DNA of 64,000 nt from Chitinophaga chungangae (GTDB taxonomy: Bacteria > Bacteroidota > Bacteroidia > Chitinophagales > Chitinophagaceae), in contig NZ_JAGHKP010000004.1 of NCBI RefSeq assembly GCF_017742215.1, forward strand, positions 372,001 to 436,000, given 5' to 3'. The position numbers were made by a program, and so were the translations under genes. Under the pieces are notes generated by a model. The model was not told the DNA's origin. It made no database searches and worked only from the letters and a program-made list of their open reading frames with translations. Of the stretch, positions 52,898-60,380 are shown in pieces. Each line of letters opens with the position of its first letter. Positions within the stretch are counted from its first letter, which is position 1.

Positions 52898-53366
52898 AGA
52901 TTTTTTAAGGCTGCTCAATAAACACCAGGTTGATTTTATGGTGGTAGGCGGCTATGCGCTTGCTTTTCACGGGAAACCCCGTAATACCGGCGACCTGGAT
53001 ATATGGATCAACGTTTCGCAGGAAAATGCGGAGCGAATACTGCACGTAGTTAATGAATTCGGGCTTGCAACGCTTGGGTTTAAGAAAAAGGATTTTTTAC
53101 AGCAGGGTTTTATCCATCAAATTGGATATCCTCCATTGCGAATTGATATTCTGAACAGCATAGATGGCGTGGACTTCCCGGAAGCTGCAGGGAACCGGCA
53201 GCTGATTAAGATGGATGACGGACTTGTGATACCTTTTATTGGATTGCAGGACCTCGTTAAAAACAAACAGGCTTCTGGCCGGGCCCAGGACCTTGCCGAT
53301 ATCAAAGAGATAAAGAAGATTTTGCCGAAAAAGCAGCCCGGCAAAGGGAAACGGTCAGGGCGATAA
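52875..53366 (+). CDS. Nucleotidyltransferase (DUF6036/AbiEii-like), toxin candidate
   Basis: Cytoplasmic protein of 163 aa of the polymerase-beta nucleotidyltransferase fold. The active-site motif is VVGGYALAFHGKPRNTGDLDIWI: the GG pair is followed by the catalytic DLD. A downstream segment RIDILNSIDGV supplies the likely third acidic residue. The C-terminus is strongly basic (KKIKK, KKQPGKGKRSGR). The start codon lies within the upstream gene in another frame, which implies translational coupling. AbiEii-type enzymes act as toxins that nucleotidylate RNA or protein; that this one does is inference. Confidence 0.82.
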   Translation: MILAKDFEDFLRLLNKHQVDFMVVGGYALAFHGKPRNTGDLDIWINVSQENAERILHVVNEFGLATLGFKKKDFLQQGFIHQIGYPPLRIDILNSIDGVDFPEAAGNRQLIKMDDGLVIPFIGLQDLVKNKQASGRAQDLADIKEIKKILPKKQPGKGKRSGR

Positions 53367-53388
53367 CAATACGCCATGTTTCAGCATG

Positions 53389-54066
53389 TTATCCAACCTC
53401 CCATTTATAACCCATGCCATGCACGGTTTTGAGATAGTTGCCCGCGCCCGCGTCATGCAGTTTTTTCTTGACGTTTTTAATATGCGTGTATACAAAACCA
53501 TGGCTCTCCAGCATACCGGCAATATCGCCGGAAAGATACTCCGCCAGCGCGCCTTTAGACACCACACGGTTGCTGTTGCCGATCAGGTACGATAACAATT
53601 CGAATTCCTTTTTGGTAAAGTCCAGCGGGAAAGAATGCACCGCTACCGTTTTACGCATCAGGTCTAACTCCACTTCGTTCTGCCGGATCACATTATGATT
53701 TTTGAACTGCCGCCTGCGGATCACGGAAAATATCCGCGCTTCGAGCTCCGGAAGATGAAAAGGTTTGCCAAGATAATCGTCTGCCCCGGCATGCAGCGCG
53801 CTTATCTTTTTTTCGTGCTCTTCTTCCGCGGCGATCACGATCAGCCCGTCCTGCCGGTTCTTTTCCTTCAGCAGTTCCATCAGCAGCAAACCTTTGCCGC
53901 CGTCGATGGAGGGGTTGAGTAAAATGCAATCGTATTCATGCCCAAGCACTTTATTCTCCGCCTGCTGATAACTGATGGCATGCTCGCAGCTGTAATGCGC
54001 TTTGACCAGGTAGGTTGATATGCTCTCTACGAGCGTCAGCTCGTCTTCCACGATCAGGATCTTCAT
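53389..54066 (-). CDS. OmpR-family response regulator with altered receiver domain
   Basis: DNA-binding response regulator of 225 aa from ATG 54066; the frame is open upstream to 54129 but without receiver features. The receiver (1-about 118) begins ILIVEDE. At the phosphoacceptor position stands Asn51 (CILLNPSIDGG) instead of Asp, and the switch Thr/Ser is Ala (VIAAEEE), while the Lys of YLGKPF is kept. The winged-helix domain (about 130-225) is intact: LDFTKKEFELLSYLI and VHGMGYKWEV. There is no histidine kinase next to it. It is convergent with the nucleotidyltransferase gene. Confidence 0.92.
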   Translation of the reverse strand: MKILIVEDELTLVESISTYLVKAHYSCEHAISYQQAENKVLGHEYDCILLNPSIDGGKGLLLMELLKEKNRQDGLIVIAAEEEHEKKISALHAGADDYLGKPFHLPELEARIFSVIRRRQFKNHNVIRQNEVELDLMRKTVAVHSFPLDFTKKEFELLSYLIGNSNRVVSKGALAEYLSGDIAGMLESHGFVYTHIKNVKKKLHDAGAGNYLKTVHGMGYKWEVG

Positions 54067-54342
54067 CTTCTGAAAAACATTTGTAATCCCAATACGCACG
54101 TCTTCTTTAAAAGGATGCTTCATCTTCAAAAAAAAAACAAAATTGACGCGCGACCGGCGGGGTTTATTGATTAATTATTTGAAAATGAATTATTTATAAA
54201 AACGTTAGGGTGCCTGACGATTTGGTTGTACGTTTGTAACTTATTGATATTCATATTATTATGTTGAATAGGTTTTATATTCCGGTTATCGTAAACGTGC
54301 CGGTGCCTTGCTGCGCTAAGTTTGCAATATAAAATCAGAACA
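54067..54342. other. AT-rich intergenic region between the response regulator and DUF4856 genes
   Basis: This 276-nt divergent region is markedly AT-rich from about 54160 to 54300. It contains the DUF4856 promoter box at 54317-54324. Several short runs of A and T are seen, but no convincing repeat, RNA gene or reading frame. Confidence 0.5.
54317..54324 (+). promoter_or_regulatory. Promoter -7 box (TAAGTTTG) of the DUF4856-imelysin operon
   Basis: Perfect TAnnTTTG ending 18 nt before ATG 54343. It is probably the promoter of the four-gene operon that ends at 60375. No Fur-like palindrome was identified by eye. Confidence 0.55.
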
Positions 54343-55431
54343 ATGAAGCACAATTTACTTACTTATGTGATGATTGCGGCAGGCGTTGCCACTTTTGTTG
54401 CCTGCAGCGACAACGACGACGCCCCGGACTTTTCCGTGAAACCCTACACTGTTCCCACCACTTACAGCTTCGGCAACGCATCTTATACTGCTTCCACGCA
54501 AAGAGTGAAAATGACCGTTGAGCTGGACGGCTATCTTAAACTGGCAAACGCCGGCGCCGCCGTAGTAGCGCTGGACCAGGCGAAAGTGAACAACATGTGG
54601 CTGAACACCGGCAACCCCTTTGCCGACGCAAGCCTCAACACTTCCGGCAAAACCCTCAAAGAAGCGACTTCCGACGCAGACCTGATCAAAGCTTATGCAG
54701 ACAGCGTGCTGAAATACAACACCGGTGCGGCTGCGGCTCCCGGTACCGGCGGTTTTATCCCGCGCGGCGCGAACAAGATCATCGTAGGGCCACGTGGCAT
54801 GGAATACGGGCAGTCTTTTGTGAAAGGTATCATGGGCAGCCTTTATTTTAAGGAAGCGGTGCGCATTCTCTCGAGCGTAAAATCCATGACCGCGAAAGAT
54901 ACGACGGCCGCGCAAAAACTCTGGGACGAAGCATTCGGTTATCTCGGCGTGCCCGCTGACTACGACAGCTCAAAAACATACCCGAACACCGATCCCAACC
55001 GGCCTTTGCTGTGGGGCGGTTATCTCGCCGAGCGCGGCAAAGCCATCCAGGCCGGCGGTACCATCTTCAGTGCATTCCTGAAAGGCCGCGCAGCCATCGG
55101 AGGTTACGATATCAAAGTGCGCGACGAACAGGCGGATATCATTCTCGCCAAATGGGAACAACTGGCCGCAGCCGCAGCGCTTAACTACGTGACCGCGCCT
55201 ACCGCATCTTCCGCGATCGGCAATTTCGGCACGCAGCTGCACGCGCTCTCCGAAGGGCAAGGCTTCATCTCCGCGCTGAAATACAGGGCGGCGAACAGCA
55301 AACTCTCCGCCGCCAATTACGCCGCGCTGAGCGCCATTATCTCGAAAGATTTTTATGTACTGCTGAACCAGCCCGGGTTTACGGACCTGGTTGCCGCACA
55401 GAACATACTCAAAACAACTTACGGGCTTTAA
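54343..55431 (+). CDS. DUF4856 domain lipoprotein
   Basis: Lipoprotein of 362 aa from ATG 54343; a TTG seven codons upstream is in the promoter box. Lipobox FVAC. The following region VKPYTVPTTYSF starts the DUF4856 domain, a mostly helical protein related in shape to imelysins. Segments GANKIIVGPRGMEYGQSFVKGIMGSLYFKEAV and LWDEAFGYLGVPADYDSS are family-typical. It is the first gene of an operon with imelysin, HTTM and a TonB receptor, which indicates a role in metal acquisition at the cell surface. Its ligand is unknown. Confidence 0.9.
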   Translation: MKHNLLTYVMIAAGVATFVACSDNDDAPDFSVKPYTVPTTYSFGNASYTASTQRVKMTVELDGYLKLANAGAAVVALDQAKVNNMWLNTGNPFADASLNTSGKTLKEATSDADLIKAYADSVLKYNTGAAAAPGTGGFIPRGANKIIVGPRGMEYGQSFVKGIMGSLYFKEAVRILSSVKSMTAKDTTAAQKLWDEAFGYLGVPADYDSSKTYPNTDPNRPLLWGGYLAERGKAIQAGGTIFSAFLKGRAAIGGYDIKVRDEQADIILAKWEQLAAAAALNYVTAPTASSAIGNFGTQLHALSEGQGFISALKYRAANSKLSAANYAALSAIISKDFYVLLNQPGFTDLVAAQNILKTTYGL

Positions 55432-55515
55432 TAAAATTGTCCATATCATTCATTGCGTAAACCTGGCGTACCCGCACCAGGTTTTGCGCATTCCGGACAC
55501 TGATAAAACGAACTT

Positions 55516-56643
55516 ATGAAGAAGATCTCCCTGGTTGCCATTGCGGCATTTTTATCCGCCACCGTGTTTTTCGCCTGCAGCAAATCCGGCGGGAGCGACG
55601 GGCCGGAAACCGCGCAGGGCTTTGATAAAACCGCGATGCTGACGGCTTATGCGGACAACCTGATCATTCCCGGTTATACCGCGATGCAGCAGCAGCTGGT
55701 CGGCCTGAAAGCCGCGTCCGACGCGTTTCTTGCGGCGCCTTCGGGGGCAACACAGGCCACGCTCAAACAGGCCTACACCGCCGCGCACCTGCAATACGAA
55801 CGCGTGGCCGCATTCCAGTTCGGCCCCGCGGAAACCGCGCTGCTGGATATTTTTGTCAATTTCTCCGGCGGGCTGGATTATAACTTTAATACCTCAGGCG
55901 AGCTGACCGGTTTTTCCGTGGACAGTGTTACGATTGAAAAGAACATTACAAACGGCGGTTATAATTTCCAGGACATGACGCGCGTATCGTTTTATTCGCA
56001 GGGTTTCCCCGCGCTGGATTACCTCTATTTCGGCCCGAACGCCATCGACAAGCTTAATGCCAGCCCGGTGAAACGCAAACAATACATCAACGATGTGCTG
56101 GCGCGTCTCAAATCGCTGGCAGACAAAGTAGCGGGCGACTGGCAGGCTTACCGCGCGGGTTTTATAAACAATACGAAAACAGACGTGGGCAGCCCGATCG
56201 GCAGTATGGTGAACCAGTTCGCCTATCAGCTCGACCTGCTGAAAGGCCCGCGCATCGGCTGGCCGTTTGGCAAACAGTCGAACGGCATGGTGTTCGCCAG
56301 CAAAACGGAAGCTTATTTTGCGGGCATTTCCGGCGTATTGGCCGTGGAAAATGTCAGCAGCCTGAAAAAAGTTTACACCAATAACGGCAGCGGCAAAGGT
56401 TTGTCTGACTACCTGGTTGCGCTCGGCAAAACCCAGCTGAACACAGATGTGATCGCGCAGTTCGATCTGGTGACCGCCAAACTGGGCGCTGTGCAAGACC
56501 CGCTGTCTGCCGCGCTGACCAGTAACCCGGCGGCTGTGGAAGCGGCTTACAAGGAAATCCAGAAGCTGCTGACGCTGCTGAAAACGGACGTGGCATCCGC
56601 CGCCGGCGTGCAGATAACTTACATGGACAATGACGGGGATTAA
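55516..56643 (+). CDS. Imelysin family lipoprotein
   Basis: Lipoprotein of 375 aa (lipobox FFAC) with the mostly helical imelysin fold, a relative of the EfeO and IrpA iron proteins. Typical segments are LKQAYTAAHLQYERVAAFQFGPAE and FYSQGFPALDYLYFG. The last corresponds to the GxHxxE motif of imelysins, but here reads GFPALD, so the His is Pro and the Glu is Asp. The presumed metal site is therefore changed. The gene ends 14 nt inside the next one, indicating coupled translation. A role in iron uptake is suggested by the TonB receptor of the operon. Confidence 0.92.
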   Translation: MKKISLVAIAAFLSATVFFACSKSGGSDGPETAQGFDKTAMLTAYADNLIIPGYTAMQQQLVGLKAASDAFLAAPSGATQATLKQAYTAAHLQYERVAAFQFGPAETALLDIFVNFSGGLDYNFNTSGELTGFSVDSVTIEKNITNGGYNFQDMTRVSFYSQGFPALDYLYFGPNAIDKLNASPVKRKQYINDVLARLKSLADKVAGDWQAYRAGFINNTKTDVGSPIGSMVNQFAYQLDLLKGPRIGWPFGKQSNGMVFASKTEAYFAGISGVLAVENVSSLKKVYTNNGSGKGLSDYLVALGKTQLNTDVIAQFDLVTAKLGAVQDPLSAALTSNPAAVEAAYKEIQKLLTLLKTDVASAAGVQITYMDNDGD

Positions 56644-57967
56644 CGCGAACCGTTTTACCCGGCCAGCGTCCATCGCGCCGCTGATCACTTTCAGGATCGC
56701 TTTCGGCCTGCTGATGTTCGCCAGCCTGCTGCGTTTTTGGTGGCGTGGCTGGGTGACGGATATATACGTGCTGCCGCAATTCCATTTTACCTACCAGGGT
56801 TTCGAATGGGTGCGGCCTTTAGGGAATACGGGCATGCATGCGCTGTTCGCCGTTGTACTGCTGGCTGCACTGTTTATAACCATCGGTTTTTTGTACAGGA
56901 TCTCGGCAATCGTGTTTTTTCTCGGCTTCACTTACATCGAACTGATAGACGTTACCACTTATCTTAATCATTATTATTTTATCAGTCTTGTCGCTTTCCT
57001 GATGATCTGGCTGCCCGCTAACCGCCGTTATGCGGTGGATACGCTGCTGCGGCCCGGAAACCGGCGGACGGAAGTTCCGGCCTGGTGCATACAAGTGTTG
57101 ATCTTCCAGATATCGGCGGTGTATGTGTTCGCCGGGCTGGCGAAGCTGAATGCGGACTGGTTGCTGGACGCGCAACCGATGCGCACCTGGCTGCCCGCCA
57201 AAACGCATCTGCCGCTGGCAGGGCCCTTTATGTACAAGCCCTGGGTGGCGTATCTTTTTTCCTGGTTTGGCGCGGTGTACGATCTGTTCATCGTTTTTTT
57301 CCTGTTGAACAAACGTACACGGGTATACGCTTATGGCGTAGTGTTGATATTTCATATCGCTACTGCGGTATTTTTCCCCGGTATCGGCATGTTCCCGTAC
57401 GTGATGATGACCGCCAGCCTGATATTTTTCTCCGGCGAATTTCACGAACGGCTGCTGGGATTTCTTCGCGGTTTTTCAATGAAACCCGAACAAAACAGCG
57501 TATATCGATATTCAAAACAAAAAATCTTCCTCGCCGTGCTCGGTGTGTACGTAGCGATACAAATATTGCTGCCGCTGCGTTTCCTGCTGTACCCGGGGCA
57601 TTTGTTCTGGACGGAAGAAGGTTACCGTTTTTCCTGGCGCGTGATGCTCATGGAAAAAGCCGGCAATGCTTATTTCACGGTGAAAGACCAAACAAGCCGT
57701 GCGTTTTTCGTGGTGAACAACGCGGAATTCCTTACGCCTCTGCAGGAGAAAATGATGAGCACACAACCGGACCTGATCCTGAAATACGCGCATCATCTTG
57801 CCGAAATATACCGCCAGCGCGGTATGCAGCATCCCGAAGTATACGGCGAAATATACGTGACGCTGAACGGCCGCCGTTCCCGGCTGTTCGTCGATTCTAC
57901 GGTGAACCTGGCGGCGCAGCCGCTGGGATGGGAACATTATCAATGGGTTCTACCTTATCAAAAATAG
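56630..57967 (+). CDS. HTTM-domain integral membrane protein (gamma-carboxylase-like)
   Basis: Membrane protein of 445 aa with a horizontally transferred transmembrane (HTTM) domain, the fold of vitamin K-dependent gamma-carboxylase. Several hydrophobic segments lie in 15-330 (LITFRIAFGLLMFASLL, ALFAVVLLAALFITIGFLY, YFISLVAFLMIWLP). The conserved LNHYYFISL and NADWLLDAQPMRTWLP motifs are present. The C-terminal part (about 345-445) is soluble. ATG 56630 overlaps the imelysin stop by 14 nt. Whether it carboxylates or otherwise modifies a partner such as the imelysin is unknown. Confidence 0.9.
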   Translation: MTGINANRFTRPASIAPLITFRIAFGLLMFASLLRFWWRGWVTDIYVLPQFHFTYQGFEWVRPLGNTGMHALFAVVLLAALFITIGFLYRISAIVFFLGFTYIELIDVTTYLNHYYFISLVAFLMIWLPANRRYAVDTLLRPGNRRTEVPAWCIQVLIFQISAVYVFAGLAKLNADWLLDAQPMRTWLPAKTHLPLAGPFMYKPWVAYLFSWFGAVYDLFIVFFLLNKRTRVYAYGVVLIFHIATAVFFPGIGMFPYVMMTASLIFFSGEFHERLLGFLRGFSMKPEQNSVYRYSKQKIFLAVLGVYVAIQILLPLRFLLYPGHLFWTEEGYRFSWRVMLMEKAGNAYFTVKDQTSRAFFVVNNAEFLTPLQEKMMSTQPDLILKYAHHLAEIYRQRGMQHPEVYGEIYVTLNGRRSRLFVDSTVNLAAQPLGWEHYQWVLPYQK

Positions 57968-57978
57968 CACAGACTTAC

Positions 57979-60375
57979 ATGAAACAATTAAGCGGTTGGA
58001 TGATCCTGATGTTTTTGCAGATAACGGCGTACGCGCAGTACAGCATCAGTGGTACGGTGCGGCACGGCAATGAAGGTATTCAGCATGCATCCGTTACGCT
58101 GGAGCCTTCCACGCAACGGAAGCTCAGCAACGACAACGGTTTTTTCCGCTTCGGCAATCTCGCCGCAGGCACATACATCATTACGGTCACCTCTGAAGGG
58201 TTTAAAACATACCGGCAGGAAGTGACCGTTTCCAATAAGAACATTGCCCTGGATATCAGCCTGCTGAAACAGGATATTCAATTGGACACGCTGCGCGTTA
58301 CCGGCGGCGCCAATTACGCCGTAGCAGGGAAATTGAAAGACGTGGAAGGCACTTCCATTTACGCCGGCAAAAAAACGGAAGTGATATTATTGCGCAACGT
58401 AAACGCCAACCTGGCCACCAACAACACCCGCCAGATCTACGCGCGCGTGCCCGGCCTCAACATCTGGGAGTATGACCGCGGCGGTTTGCAGCTTGGCATC
58501 GGCGGCCGTGGCCTCAGTCCCAGCCGTTCGTCGAATTTTAACATCCGGCAAAACGGGTACGACATCAGCGCCGATGCGCTCGGTTACCCCGAAAGTTATT
58601 ACACGCCTTCAGCCGAAGCGCTGGACAGGATCGAGATCATCCGTGGCGCGGCCAGCCTGCAATACGGGCCGCAGTTTGGCGGGCTGGTGAATTTTGTGAT
58701 GAAGGAAGGGCCGAAAGATAAACCTTTCGAATTTACCACGCGGCAAACGCTCGGCAGTTTCGGGCTGTTCAATTCCTTCAACAGCATCGGCGGCACCACG
58801 GCGAAAAATAAACTGAACTACTACGCCTTTTATCAATTCAAACGGGGCGACAACTGGCGGCCGAACAGTCATTACGACCAGCACAACGCCTACGTTCACC
58901 TTGCCGGTAACCTTACGCCAAAACTGAAGATCACCGGGGAATACACTTTTATGTCGTACCTAGCGCAGCAGCCAGGCGGGCTTACCGACGAACAGTTCAA
59001 AGAAGATCCTTCCGTATCGGTACGGGCGCGCAACTGGTTCAGGGTGAACTGGAACCTGGCGAGCGTTGTCCTCGATTATTCTTTCAGCGAACAAACCAAA
59101 CTCAACTGGAGAACATACACGCTGCAGGGCGGCCGCGATGCACTGGGCATCCTGTCTTACATCAACCGGCCGGACGTGGGCGGCCCGCGCGATTTTATGA
59201 CGGACGATTATTCCAACTACGCCTCCGAGCTCAGGCTGATACATCGTTACCGGCTGCTGAAAGAAAATAAAAGCACTTTCCTTGCGGGGGTGCGGGCATA
59301 CAAAGGTCTTACCGACCGCAGGCAGGGCAATGCCAGCGATAAAAGCGACGCGGATTTTACCTTCCCCGGCCCTGAGCCGGACAAATCCTTTTATAAATTC
59401 CCCGGCTATAACTTTGCCGCCTTCGCGGAAAACATCTTTCAAATCAATCGGCATTGGACGGTCACGCCGGGCATCCGTTTCGAGCACATCAATACAAAGG
59501 CGGAAGGATATTATTACAAACAGAACATTTTTATCCCGAACGAAAAGATCAACGAAACCAAAGAAAACCCGCGTTCCTTTACCTTGCTGGGCATCGGCAC
59601 CGCCTGGAAATTCCCGAACGGCATCGAGCTGTATGCCAATATTTCGCAGAATTACCGGTCCATCAATTTTAACGATATCAGGATCTTGAACGCGAACGCG
59701 AGGGTAGACCCCAACCTGAAAGATGAGACAGGATACAATATCGACGCGGGTTTTCGCGGAAATTACCGCGGCTGGCTGTATGTGGACGCAAGCGTTTTTT
59801 ATCTCAAATACAACGACCGCATCGGCTCCATCTTCACGCGGGACACGAGTTTTATGACCTTCCGTTACCGCACCAATGTGTCAGACAGCCGCAACCTCGG
59901 CATGGAACTGCTGCTGGAAGGCGATCTGATCAAGGCGCTGGCAGGTCATTATTCAAGATACCGCCTCGATCTTTATACCAATCTTTCGCTGATCGATGCG
60001 CGGTACGTCAATACGCAGAACACCGCGATTGCGGACAAACTGGTGGAAAACGTTCCGCCCGTGCTGTTCCGGACCGGCCTTTCATTCGGCACCCCAAAGT
60101 TTAACCTCACTTACCAGTTCGCGTACCAGGCCAAACAATATTCCGACGCGACCAACGCCGAAACCACGCCCACGGCGGTAGACGGCGCCATTCCCGCTTT
60201 CAGCGTAATGGACCTGAGCCTCAGCTACAACTGGCGGCAATTCACGGTGTACACCGGCGTGAACAACCTGGCCGATAAGCGGTACTTTACGCGGCGGGCG
60301 GATGGTTATCCCGGCCCGGGCATCCTGCCGTCTGACGCGCGCAACTGGTACGTGACCCTGCAATTCAAGCTGTAA
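57979..60375 (+). CDS. FecA-like TonB-dependent siderophore/metal receptor
   Basis: Outer-membrane receptor of 798 aa from ATG 57979; the frame is open 298 codons upstream, but that is out of frame within the HTTM gene. The signal peptide ends near AYAQY. A carboxypeptidase-like domain (about 22-100) precedes the plug (about 110-240: ARVPGLNIWEYDRGGLQLGIGGRGLSPSRSSNF, and RGAASLQYGPQFGGLVNFVMKEGP). The 22-strand barrel ends NWYVTLQFKL. It lies 11 nt after the HTTM gene. Iron chelates are the likely cargo, by analogy with FecA and the imelysin partner. Confidence 0.93.
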   Translation: MKQLSGWMILMFLQITAYAQYSISGTVRHGNEGIQHASVTLEPSTQRKLSNDNGFFRFGNLAAGTYIITVTSEGFKTYRQEVTVSNKNIALDISLLKQDIQLDTLRVTGGANYAVAGKLKDVEGTSIYAGKKTEVILLRNVNANLATNNTRQIYARVPGLNIWEYDRGGLQLGIGGRGLSPSRSSNFNIRQNGYDISADALGYPESYYTPSAEALDRIEIIRGAASLQYGPQFGGLVNFVMKEGPKDKPFEFTTRQTLGSFGLFNSFNSIGGTTAKNKLNYYAFYQFKRGDNWRPNSHYDQHNAYVHLAGNLTPKLKITGEYTFMSYLAQQPGGLTDEQFKEDPSVSVRARNWFRVNWNLASVVLDYSFSEQTKLNWRTYTLQGGRDALGILSYINRPDVGGPRDFMTDDYSNYASELRLIHRYRLLKENKSTFLAGVRAYKGLTDRRQGNASDKSDADFTFPGPEPDKSFYKFPGYNFAAFAENIFQINRHWTVTPGIRFEHINTKAEGYYYKQNIFIPNEKINETKENPRSFTLLGIGTAWKFPNGIELYANISQNYRSINFNDIRILNANARVDPNLKDETGYNIDAGFRGNYRGWLYVDASVFYLKYNDRIGSIFTRDTSFMTFRYRTNVSDSRNLGMELLLEGDLIKALAGHYSRYRLDLYTNLSLIDARYVNTQNTAIADKLVENVPPVLFRTGLSFGTPKFNLTYQFAYQAKQYSDATNAETTPTAVDGAIPAFSVMDLSLSYNWRQFTVYTGVNNLADKRYFTRRADGYPGPGILPSDARNWYVTLQFKL

Positions 60376-60380
60376 AAGCG

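Noticed and set aside
57085-57978. N-terminal extension of the TonB receptor frame by 298 codons
   Set aside because: The extension lies within the HTTM gene in another frame and is Arg/Ser-rich. A proper signal peptide begins at ATG 57979.
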